Below, one piece after another: positions 15,760 to 21,846 of a stretch of DNA of 21,846 nt. Numbering within the stretch: the first letter of the stretch is position 1; each line of letters begins with the position of its first letter. The position numbers and the translations under genes are program-made. Under the pieces are notes generated by a model, which saw nothing but the letters and a program-made list of their open reading frames with translations, searched no databases and was not told the DNA's origin. Source of the DNA: Euryarchaeota archaeon UBA124 (GTDB lineage Archaea; Thermoplasmatota; Poseidoniia; Poseidoniales; Poseidoniaceae); the NCBI GenBank assembly GCA_002502215.1, contig DAPT01000011.1, positions 1-21,846 on the forward strand. Direction: 5' to 3'.

Positions 15760-17796
15760 ATGCGAGGGCGGGTCTTCTTTCTGCTGAGTTGCTTCATGCT
15801 CTCACTCTTGGTCCCATATTCCCCAATTGCGACATTTGCAAGTGCTGAAGACACAAAAGTGTGTTGCGATGCCTCCGAGGTAGACTTGTACCTTCTTGGA
15901 GACGGGAACAAGCAGTTGTCTCCTTTTGATGGATTGCTCTCAGAAACGGCCACTTCAGTATCCTTTGAAACCTCAGTTGCATCTGCCGAACAAATCGGGA
16001 AATGGGAACTTGAATCTGCATGGCCTGGCACGGTTCCAGAATCGACATGGACCATCGAATTGGATTACGAAGTATCTGATGCGGGCGGGGCTAATCTCAA
16101 CATGTCTGCAACAATTACCATCGGAGGTTCATCATTCACAGCCTTCTTGGGTGTTGACCAATCGTTCATCGCACAAGGTACTGGAACGATTTCCATCGAC
16201 GTACCCGTGGAAGAAGTCTCAGTAAGCGGTACCTCAGAAATTTCAGTCACAGTGAGCGCTCGGACCATCGTTTTCAGTGTGCCTGCGAGCGGAGCGAAGG
16301 TGGAATTTCTCTGGGGAAGCGAAGATCATGCATCCATGGTTCGTGCTGAATTGCCACTCGTTGATCTGACTCTTGATGAACCGGTCGTCGAAGGCGACCT
16401 AGTGTACTTTGCTGTACGTATCGAGTCGCCATTCGGAATGGAAGCACTGGTGTTCTCAAAATCAATTTCGCTAAAGGTGGATGGTGTAACGATAACTGAA
16501 GATCCTACTGAGGTACTTGATGGTGAAGCCATCCTTGTGATATGGACTTGGGATGGTGCATCCGGTGGAGAAGAGACAGTGAATGTCTCCGTATCCTACG
16601 AATTACAAACAGGAATCATCCTTCAGGGTGCGAGCGATTTCGATATTGAAACCTTTGACGGAACCGGCGAAGGCGGTGGATATTATCCGCAGAATGAACC
16701 ACTTCGAACAAACGGCAAAGGCTCGCCACTCGATATTTCCATTACAATGGATCTTGAAAGGGATGGATCTGAATTGCTCCTCGAACAAACAACCATCTTG
16801 ACAATCGAAGGTGAGATGGCGTTCTGGATTCGATGGGGGCTCGATCATTTGGGTGACGAGACCATTCCGCTCTCAACTGTGTTGAAGAATATTGATCAAG
16901 GCAACGTCAAGGACGAGGAACGAGGCAGCCGAGTCATAGAAAGTGTCGAAATAAGTCAATTTGAGACCGAAATGGATTCCTACTATATCACATTCTTTCA
17001 ATTTGGCCTTGGTCTAGAGTCGGATGAGATCATCGGTGATCTCCAAGAGGCCGATTCCTTTGCAATTACACTCGATTTGATGGGAGAGGACCGTGTCCGG
17101 AACGCACCTTTGAAATTGAGAATTGATTCCCTCACCAAAATGAGTTCTGGCTTGGATTTCAGAATGTTGAACAGCGCCTTTATGACCCCGCAACCCTCGC
17201 CGCTGTGGTCAACCTATGACTTATTCATCACCGTTAAATCGAGCTCTATGTCTTCTTTCTCCTACATTGATGTAAAACAAAGTGATGATGTGAGTGTGAA
17301 CTACTGGCGATTCCCGTGGGGCGAAGCTGCGACCATTTCGGCTTCTGAGTTTGCACAATCGGATAAATTCACCATCGACTCTAAACCAACGACATCGATT
17401 ATTCACGCCCCTATCGGTTTGACGTTCATCATGACAATCATGTTGGCTGGAGGATTATGGTCTGCTTTCCGGATGGTCTCGAATCGATCTAAGTATCCAC
17501 TAATGATTGAGATGATTCTGGTTCCAGTGGTCTTCTTGTTGCACTTTTCCGCTTTTGAACCGCTCTACATCCTTGCTTCGAGCGGAGGCATTGTATTCAT
17601 TTGGTGGGCTACAGCAATCATCTCTCCAAGAACAACCACGGGAAGCAAACCGAGTTCAAAGCCACAGATCATTGTTGAAAACTTCCCAACAATTGCTTGT
17701 CCTCAATGCCAAACCTCGAACCCAGTTACTTCTGATTTACGTCCGATTCGAATACAATGCGTTGGTTGCAATCGCATCATCAAGATTGTCGCTTAG
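15760..17796 (+). CDS. Secreted/membrane protein with C-terminal zinc ribbon
   Basis: The 678-residue product starts with a signal peptide (about 1-29, 'VFFLLSCFMLSLLVPYSP') and then CCD, a cysteine pair just past the likely cleavage site. The extracellular part (about 30-545) is beta-rich, acidic and serine/threonine-rich, like a string of Ig-like domains ('TIELDYEVSDAGGANLNMSA'). Around 549-625 are two or three membrane helices ('IGLTFIMTIMLAGGLW', 'PLMIEMILVPVVFLLHFSAF', 'ASSGGIVFIWWATAII'). The tail ends in a zinc ribbon CxxC-x16-CxxC (Cys647, 650, 667, 670; CPQCQTSNP ... CVGCNRIIKI), presumably cytoplasmic. The ATG at 15760 follows a GGGGAG at 15751-15756. The function is unknown; the layout is shared in outline with the other surface proteins in the window. 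Confidence 0.8.
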   Translation: MRGRVFFLLSCFMLSLLVPYSPIATFASAEDTKVCCDASEVDLYLLGDGNKQLSPFDGLLSETATSVSFETSVASAEQIGKWELESAWPGTVPESTWTIELDYEVSDAGGANLNMSATITIGGSSFTAFLGVDQSFIAQGTGTISIDVPVEEVSVSGTSEISVTVSARTIVFSVPASGAKVEFLWGSEDHASMVRAELPLVDLTLDEPVVEGDLVYFAVRIESPFGMEALVFSKSISLKVDGVTITEDPTEVLDGEAILVIWTWDGASGGEETVNVSVSYELQTGIILQGASDFDIETFDGTGEGGGYYPQNEPLRTNGKGSPLDISITMDLERDGSELLLEQTTILTIEGEMAFWIRWGLDHLGDETIPLSTVLKNIDQGNVKDEERGSRVIESVEISQFETEMDSYYITFFQFGLGLESDEIIGDLQEADSFAITLDLMGEDRVRNAPLKLRIDSLTKMSSGLDFRMLNSAFMTPQPSPLWSTYDLFITVKSSSMSSFSYIDVKQSDDVSVNYWRFPWGEAATISASEFAQSDKFTIDSKPTTSIIHAPIGLTFIMTIMLAGGLWSAFRMVSNRSKYPLMIEMILVPVVFLLHFSAFEPLYILASSGGIVFIWWATAIISPRTTTGSKPSSKPQIIVENFPTIACPQCQTSNPVTSDLRPIRIQCVGCNRIIKIVA

Positions 17797-17808
17797 TGTC
17801 AAAACACT
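17795..17808. repeat. Short inverted repeat before the CBS gene
   Basis: AGTGT-CAAA-ACACT, a perfect 5-bp inverted repeat with a 4-nt spacer, overlaps the stop codon of the upstream gene and lies 28 nt before the CBS gene start. It may be an operator half-site pair or a small hairpin; at this length chance is also likely. Confidence 0.2.
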
Positions 17809-17835
17809 CATGAACAGTCACCTCCAGCGCTGTTT

Positions 17836-18249
17836 ATGAGCGAAACAGTTGCAGATTTGGAACTTGATGATGAACACGTTACAATTGGATTGGACGATAC
17901 CCTAGTCGAAGGATGCAAGCGCCTCGTGAGTATTCCATCTGGAATCCTTGTTGTTCTTGACGATGAAGATCAAGTGAAAGGTGTCATCGGCCAACGCCAA
18001 ATGTTGAAAGCCATCGGAAACGGTGTTGACGTGACCGAAACCACATGCAAGGAAGTCATGGAGATGGACGTGCTCAAGGTAGCCCTATCCGATTCCATTG
18101 CAGATGTCATCAAGTCCGTGAATGAGCGCATGCCGCAAGCTGTTGTCGCAGTCGACGATTCTGGCGCATTTGAAGGATACTTTTCGCCGGATGATTATCG
18201 TCAGGCACAATCGATTCTTTCTGCGAATCCTTCGCTCAGTTCGCTTTAA
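17836..18249 (+). CDS. Two-CBS-domain protein
   Basis: The 137-residue product consists of a tandem CBS pair (a Bateman module) and nothing else. The first CBS covers about residues 12-65 (T-I-G-L-D-D-T-L, then 'GILVVLDDEDQVKGVIGQRQ'); the second about 70-130 (V-M-E-M-D, 'VALSDSIADVIKSVNERMPQ', 'AVVAVDDSGAFEGYFS'). Such modules bind adenine nucleotides (AMP, ATP, SAM) and report energy state to a partner. No catalytic domain is attached, so it must act on another protein. The protein is rich in Asp and Glu. It starts 39 nt after the zinc-ribbon surface protein on the same strand and has no visible SD. It is the last gene of the rightward cluster. Confidence 0.88.
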   Translation: MSETVADLELDDEHVTIGLDDTLVEGCKRLVSIPSGILVVLDDEDQVKGVIGQRQMLKAIGNGVDVTETTCKEVMEMDVLKVALSDSIADVIKSVNERMPQAVVAVDDSGAFEGYFSPDDYRQAQSILSANPSLSSL

Positions 18250-18301
18250 TTGCAGTTTAGATTGTATTATCGCCTTCAAAACTACAAAGTTGGAGGTAAT
18301 G

Positions 18302-18307
18302 AAAAAA
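18302..18307 (-). terminator. T-run terminator candidate for the 54-residue ORF
   Basis: On the minus strand a run of six T follows a GC-containing stretch (GGCGTTTTTTC) 14 nt past the TGA of the small ORF. Archaeal transcription ends at such T-runs without a hairpin. Confidence 0.4.
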
Positions 18308-18321
18308 CGCCAAAGGTGCAG

Positions 18322-18486
18322 TCAAAACACGCCTGCACTCCTCAACGAAAAGAAAGCGATGATTCCACAAACGATGTAAATAAGAATTCCAATTGGACCT
18401 CTCTTAAATTTTGAAGAAGGTTTGAATCCGAGAACCGGCTCAGCTTTTTTTGCGAGTTCTTCTTCTATTTCTCCAACTGACTTCAT
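18322..18486 (-). CDS. Small single-pass membrane protein, 54 residues
   Basis: This ORF is below usual length cut-offs. It runs from ATG at 18486 to TGA at 18322 and encodes 54 residues: an acidic/basic helical N-terminus ('MKSVGEIEEELAKKAEPVLG'), a basic stretch (PSSKFKRG), then one clean membrane helix ('PIGILIYIVCGIIAFFSLRS') and a four-residue tail. The order charged-basic-hydrophobic is what a tail-anchored membrane peptide with its N-terminus in the cytoplasm would show; by chance a non-coding frame would rarely give it. A TGA lies 7 codons upstream and a GTG 4 codons upstream is an alternative start. AT-rich AATAATAC near 18542-18549 could be its TATA element, and a T6 run follows. 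I know no family. It lies divergent from the multi-helix membrane protein at 18620. Confidence 0.6.
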   Translation of the reverse strand: MKSVGEIEEELAKKAEPVLGFKPSSKFKRGPIGILIYIVCGIIAFFSLRSAGVF

Positions 18487-18619
18487 GTGTTGTAGCACAA
18501 CTGCTCACGATTTGAACATTTTCCATCAAAATTCCCTTTTTTGTATTATTTCCTCATATCCATGGGGAACCAAATCTATGTTAGTATAGATTATATCTTT
18601 AGATCAACTGAGGGTACAC
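18487..18619. promoter_or_regulatory. AT-rich divergent promoter region
   Basis: This 133-nt gap separates the divergent 54-residue ORF and the gene at 18620 and looks distinctly more AT-rich than the rest of the window. It contains a T6 run (18535-18542 area), AATAATAC on the minus strand as a possible TATA box for the small ORF, and a GTTGT-AGC-ACAAC inverted repeat (18489-18501) just before the small ORF start. No coding frame is convincing in it. Confidence 0.45.
18591..18598 (+). promoter_or_regulatory. TATA box (TTATATCT) for the gene at 18620, probably leaderless
   Basis: TTATATCT is centred about 26 nt before the ATG at 18620, close to the usual archaeal TATA-to-start distance. Transcription would therefore begin at or next to the start codon, and no SD is needed; the GAGGG at about 18609-18614 is present but close to the start. 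Confidence 0.5.
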
Positions 18620-20035
18620 ATGAGCAAAACTCTAGACTTCTACGCTAGTGCTTTTTCTCCTGAGAGTTTGTATGGTTTTTACCACATTGTGGCTATCTTT
18701 TCGATGTTGGTTTTGCTTTGGATGATTGGGCTTTCGTATCTTGTATTGAAAGCCAACAGTCAGTCTGCTGAGAACCGCTTTATGGCTGTTTTATTGTTCT
18801 GTGAAGGTATCAAAGCGTCCTTTCTCGCATTGGAAATTGTCCCTTATTCATCGCATTGGCAAGGTCTCTGGGACACACTTTTCCCATTGAAGATGGAACC
18901 CTTCATGGTTGCTCAGATTACATCCATTCTGCTTTACATTTCATTCCCAATATATTATCGCGTGAATTTCCTCAAATTTCTGCACAATGATACACTGAAG
19001 AAACATGTTTGGTATCTTGCACCATCCATTGGGATTTTGATTTGGATTTTCCTAAGGGGCCAAGAAGGGTTCGGTTTCGAAAATGCTTCATGGATTATAT
19101 GCAATGAGGCAGGTAGTGAACCAATCATCAAGAACTGGTGGGGTACAATAACGGAGCGAGTAGAGCAATATGCAGCAGATATTGGAACCTGCTCCAAGAA
19201 TTTTGATAGGGCGGTTGTCGACGAACCAGCCGGATCTTGGGGAATAATCTTGCTCGGCCCGATTTTCTCTCTCATTGGTCTCTTGTTTCTTCGCGCATCG
19301 ATGAAGCAGAGTCAACGTGATAAGGAAGGAACGACGACACATGGAACGTTACCTTCTCGCTCCCTCTACATAGGATTTCTAGGGAAAGTAATGGGTCAAT
19401 TACTATTCTTCTTCCTTGTACTGGCTATATTACCCATTCTAAACGGAGGGGTGTTCTTTGAATTTGCGGACAGTATCCGTGTTCAATATGGGGATAATCC
19501 TACTTCGCTAGATAGAGCACTCTTTCTCATCTGGAGCCTTACGCTCGTCATCACGCCTGCTGCCATTGGGTTTGAAGCACTCATGTTTGTTCATGCCACA
19601 TTAAAGGATACAGTGTTTGGAATCGATTCCAATTTGCGAAAAACGTTTAGAAATACGATGTTCGCAGGAATTGGTGGAATTTCATTTGTCCTTGTAAGCG
19701 AAGCTATGGAAAACGTATTTGGTTATGGTATGGCGGGAGGTGTCTTAATCGGTGCAATAATCATTGTTGGAAGGCATCCGATTATCAGCCTCATCGATGC
19801 AATCTCAAGCAGATTAATTCCAGAAGAGTATACTCCTGGCGAATTGAAGTATCTTGAAACGTATGCAAAAACCATCGATGATTTGGTGTTGACAGCACGG
19901 GAGAAGGAGTTGTTGGCAACACTTGCCGTAGCCTACGAAATCAACGAGGATCGTCTGGCAGTGATCGAGAAAAAATACAGAGAATCATTGGCCATCGGAT
20001 CAAATACCACAATACTGGTCAGAGAAGAAGAATAA
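18620..20035 (+). CDS. Multi-pass membrane protein with cytoplasmic C-terminal helical domain
   Basis: The 471-residue product has about nine membrane helices (approximately 20-44, 54-74, 93-113, 128-146, 206-226, 250-275, 299-325, 344-362, 368-386). Between helices 4 and 5 is a loop of about 60 residues with two cysteines (SWIICNEAG; ADIGTCSKN), probably outside. The tail (about 395-471) is helical and charged: 'PGELKYLETYAKTIDDLVLT' then 'AREKELLATLAVAYEINEDR', which looks like a small cytoplasmic bundle with an EF/TerB-like rhythm but no recognised motif. The helix layout is like the 7TM sensor regions found before histidine kinases, yet no kinase, PAS or GGDEF domain follows. The start is an ATG with a TATA box at leaderless distance. 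I cannot name the family; receptor or transporter are both possible. Confidence 0.75.
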   Translation: MSKTLDFYASAFSPESLYGFYHIVAIFSMLVLLWMIGLSYLVLKANSQSAENRFMAVLLFCEGIKASFLALEIVPYSSHWQGLWDTLFPLKMEPFMVAQITSILLYISFPIYYRVNFLKFLHNDTLKKHVWYLAPSIGILIWIFLRGQEGFGFENASWIICNEAGSEPIIKNWWGTITERVEQYAADIGTCSKNFDRAVVDEPAGSWGIILLGPIFSLIGLLFLRASMKQSQRDKEGTTTHGTLPSRSLYIGFLGKVMGQLLFFFLVLAILPILNGGVFFEFADSIRVQYGDNPTSLDRALFLIWSLTLVITPAAIGFEALMFVHATLKDTVFGIDSNLRKTFRNTMFAGIGGISFVLVSEAMENVFGYGMAGGVLIGAIIIVGRHPIISLIDAISSRLIPEEYTPGELKYLETYAKTIDDLVLTAREKELLATLAVAYEINEDRLAVIEKKYRESLAIGSNTTILVREEE

Positions 20036-20105
20036 TCTTTAACAAAACGTTGTAGTTGTGTCACACATTTGCGTTGTCGACATAACCTTGGTGCTCAGAA
20101 ATGTT

Positions 20106-21845
20106 TCAACCAGAATCCCAGAACGGTTCATTTGTGGAGACTTCATTATCATGGCCTTCTGCCTGTAAATCTTCATCATTGATGATGTAAGTTGTAGTGT
20201 TTGTTTCAAACCGATGCATGTTTCCATGCCTCGTGCGTTTAAGGATACGGCTTGTTCTTCTGTTCATGTTCCCAAACGACGGATGGTCAATCATATCGCC
20301 CTTGATTCGTGAGTCTTCAATTCGAGCATTCCGCATCCACACCTCATCTTTGTAACCCTCAAGAATTTCAAAATCGACCCGCTGGTGAATCTTGTACCCC
20401 CCATCGGAAAAGACACGTATGCTCCATTGCCCCATGGCCTGTCCAGGCAGTGTTGCATTGCCAGCATCGAGATCCCTCAGCCACTGCCAACGGTCACCGT
20501 GATCACGGTCATCGGCAGCGGCTGGATAGATTCCTACCCACGCATCGTTGCCAACCGGAGGGTTGTTGATTCTGAAGCGTATTGGTTGATTGTGATTGAA
20601 AGACAGGACCTCGAGGCTCGTTGAAGCGCCACCCGCGGCTCCTGTTCCCGCCAAGGACGCGGGTCCTTGCGTGGACCCCATCCTAATCGCAACAACAACT
20701 GTCACAAATGCGCCAATGCCTAACATTACCGCACCCGGAATTAACATTGCGAGGTTGTCCCCGCCCGTGGATGTTAATCCTATGATGAGAAGCGGTAAAC
20801 CCATAATGAACAAGATTATGCCAACGACTGCTCCTCTCTTGGAAGACGAGGGAGCATTGGATTTGAATCCCATATTCAGGAGAACAAACAGGCTTACAAT
20901 GAACATAAAGCCGCCTATACCCATGAATATGGCGCCTGGAATGAGCATCCCAAGAACTTCCCTCTTCTCCTCGTTTTGAATCCAGATGACGACCTCGCCA
21001 CCGTCGGTGTTTTGTGCCGTAATGGTGGTCGTGCCGGCCATGCAACCGTGGCATGCACGTCCAATCTTGACCAGGTCTCTTCCGTCGTGATGGCGCATTT
21101 CGGGCCAAACACCAGCGTTGCTGTTGCAGTCACTCCCTTCGTGTGCCGTTTCGAGGTAGAACACTTGTCGGGTTTCGTCTGGGGCGTTGACTTTCTGATA
21201 CCCCGACCAGGGATCAGACATCCAACTTCCCGAGTGGGTGGCGTTCACAATGATGTTTTCGCAGTGGTCATAGATGCCGTTTGAATTGAAATCAACGGCG
21301 CTCCCCTCGACATAAATTCCCCATCCTAAATCGCCTTGCCCGTCGCCGTCGTTGATTTCCAAGGTTGCGGAGGTCATGCCGTCGCTGAGGCCCTCACCCA
21401 AACCGGCGATAAACAAAGGAATGCTCGGTGCGAGCAGAACCATACCGATGAACAAAGCGATTAATGCCGACCGCCTACTTGATTCTAAGACGGCTGGTTC
21501 AATCGGTTCAGGCGGCTTCACATCGAAGTCTTTCCGTTCGTGGAGGGCGTGCCCTCCGTTGGAGAACACTCGTATGCTCCAGGAGCCTGCTGCCCGCTTA
21601 GGGAACGACACGTTGTTGACATCGATGTTGCGAAGCCATTTCCATCGATTGTTTTCCGCTCCGTGGTCTTGGTCGCTTGCGTTCGGCGGGTAGATGCCGA
21701 CCCATGCATCGTGGTTGGTTGGAGGGTTGTTGATCATGAAACGGATGGGCTTTTGAGCCACTGCTTCCAAAATCTTGATCGATTCCTTTGTCGCTGATAT
21801 CGAATCGGTTGGATTGGATTTGTGCGCCGAGTGGATGGTGAACTC
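20106..21845 (-). CDS. Membrane protein with duplicated DAWVGIYP domain (5' end cut by window)
   Basis: The frame is open to the right edge; the TTG at 21770 is only an internal start candidate, and upstream codons continue as coding-like sequence. Visible order: the end of something reading EFTIHSAHKS; domain copy 1 (about 21520-21749); membrane helix 1; an extracellular part of about 120 residues with several cysteines (DHCENI, DCNSN, CHGC) and Asp/Asn-rich segments; membrane helices 2-4; domain copy 2 (about 20364-20588); and a hydrophilic tail of about 80 residues. Both domains share PIRFxINNPP, DAWVGIYP, DHG, RWxWLR and 'SIRVFS(N/D)GG'. Basic residues before helix 1 (SSRRS) and between helices 2 and 3 (FKSN..SSSKRG) put both copies in the cytoplasm. 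The domain recalls SKICH-like beta-sandwiches ('DWVGIF'), but I assign no function. Confidence 0.78.
   Translation of the reverse strand, partial: EFTIHSAHKSNPTDSISATKESIKILEAVAQKPIRFMINNPPTNHDAWVGIYPPNASDQDHGAENNRWKWLRNIDVNNVSFPKRAAGSWSIRVFSNGGHALHERKDFDVKPPEPIEPAVLESSRRSALIALFIGMVLLAPSIPLFIAGLGEGLSDGMTSATLEINDGDGQGDLGWGIYVEGSAVDFNSNGIYDHCENIIVNATHSGSWMSDPWSGYQKVNAPDETRQVFYLETAHEGSDCNSNAGVWPEMRHHDGRDLVKIGRACHGCMAGTTTITAQNTDGGEVVIWIQNEEKREVLGMLIPGAIFMGIGGFMFIVSLFVLLNMGFKSNAPSSSKRGAVVGIILFIMGLPLLIIGLTSTGGDNLAMLIPGAVMLGIGAFVTVVVAIRMGSTQGPASLAGTGAAGGASTSLEVLSFNHNQPIRFRINNPPVGNDAWVGIYPAAADDRDHGDRWQWLRDLDAGNATLPGQAMGQWSIRVFSDGGYKIHQRVDFEILEGYKDEVWMRNARIEDSRIKGDMIDHPSFGNMNRRTSRILKRTRHGNMHRFETNTTTYIINDEDLQAEGHDNEVSTNEPFWDSG
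20364..20588 (-). repeat. GIYP domain, copy 2
   Basis: Protein-level repeat matching copy 1: PIRFRINNPP, DAWVGIYPAAADDRDHG, RWQWLRDLD, GQWSIRVFSDGG, HQRVDFEI. It lies after the last membrane helix of the same protein. Confidence 0.75.
21520..21749 (-). repeat. GIYP domain, copy 1
   Basis: Protein-level repeat of about 76 residues: PIRFMINNPP, DAWVGIYPPNASDQDHG, RWKWLRNID, GSWSIRVFSNGG, HERKDFDV. It is about 60% identical by eye to copy 2 and has a three-residue insertion (AEN) before RWKW. Confidence 0.75.
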
Positions 21846-21846
21846 T

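Noticed and set aside
15633..15848. 71-residue frame with a hydrophobic stretch and LSAC lipobox-like sequence
   Set aside because: It overlaps the end of the 116-residue gene and the signal peptide of the next gene in another frame; its hydrophobic part lies in the spacer and does not continue into a plausible protein.
17818..17825. TCACCTCC, a perfect reverse-complement of an archaeal SD
   Set aside because: On the minus strand no sensible frame starts after it; the sense strand has the CBS gene start at 17836. Probably chance.
18299..18379. GGAGGTAATG: strong SD-like sequence running into an ATG and a 26-residue frame
   Set aside because: The SD runs straight into the ATG with no proper spacing, the peptide is low complexity, and the frame overlaps the better minus-strand ORF.
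1..21846. tRNA, rRNA, CRISPR arrays, insertion sequences, prophage genes
   Set aside because: Gaps between genes are short (mostly under 100 nt), and reading them showed no cloverleaf, direct-repeat array, transposase or integrase.

Overview
This window looks like a piece of a marine euryarchaeal genome of the Thermoplasmatota, most likely Marine Group II (Candidatus Poseidoniales) or a close relative. The archaeal markers are a ribosomal protein uS15 of the archaeal/eukaryotic type, an archaeosine synthase (ArcS), and a UPF0201 (COG1931) protein. Other signs are several large acidic secreted proteins with one C-terminal membrane anchor, cytoplasmic zinc ribbons on membrane proteins, and a C-terminal GWTxEQW motif that I associate from memory with this group. 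Taxonomy is inferred from gene content; no database was searched. Genes are tightly packed, strands switch often, and some convergent pairs overlap or abut with no gap.

Left part (1-4982). A very large surface protein, cut by the window edge, ends in a transmembrane helix and a proline-rich tail. A small helical protein (SD plus TTG start) and a lipoprotein metalloprotease of the HExxHxxGLVN type follow. A small two-helix membrane protein converges on the protease.

Middle (5035-11987). A pyroglutamyl-peptidase I domain is fused to a NUDIX hydrolase. It overlaps tail to tail with the UPF0201 protein. Divergent from that is a rightward run: an ExoA-like membrane glycosyltransferase, a two-helix membrane protein with a C-terminal zinc ribbon, and a complete DnaJ. 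DnaJ abuts, stop codon to stop codon, a 739-residue surface protein on the opposite strand.

Information-processing cluster (12072-18249). ArcS, uS15, a DHH/RecJ-like protein whose catalytic motifs appear lost, a small helical protein, a large single-pass or multi-pass surface protein with a zinc ribbon, and a two-CBS-domain protein lie in one direction. The uS15 plus DHH/RecJ-like pairing recalls a known archaeal neighbourhood.

Right part (18250-21846). An AT-rich intergenic stretch hides an unlisted 54-residue membrane protein on the minus strand and a good promoter for a multi-helix membrane protein resembling a sensor without a kinase. The window ends inside a minus-strand membrane protein with two near-copies of a 'DAWVGIYP' beta-rich domain on either side of four membrane helices, two of which are also near-copies of each other.

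No tRNA, rRNA, CRISPR array, insertion sequence or prophage gene was recognised. The strongest leads for something undescribed are the peptidase-NUDIX fusion, the internally duplicated GIYP-domain membrane protein, the degenerate DHH protein beside uS15, and the 54-residue membrane protein.
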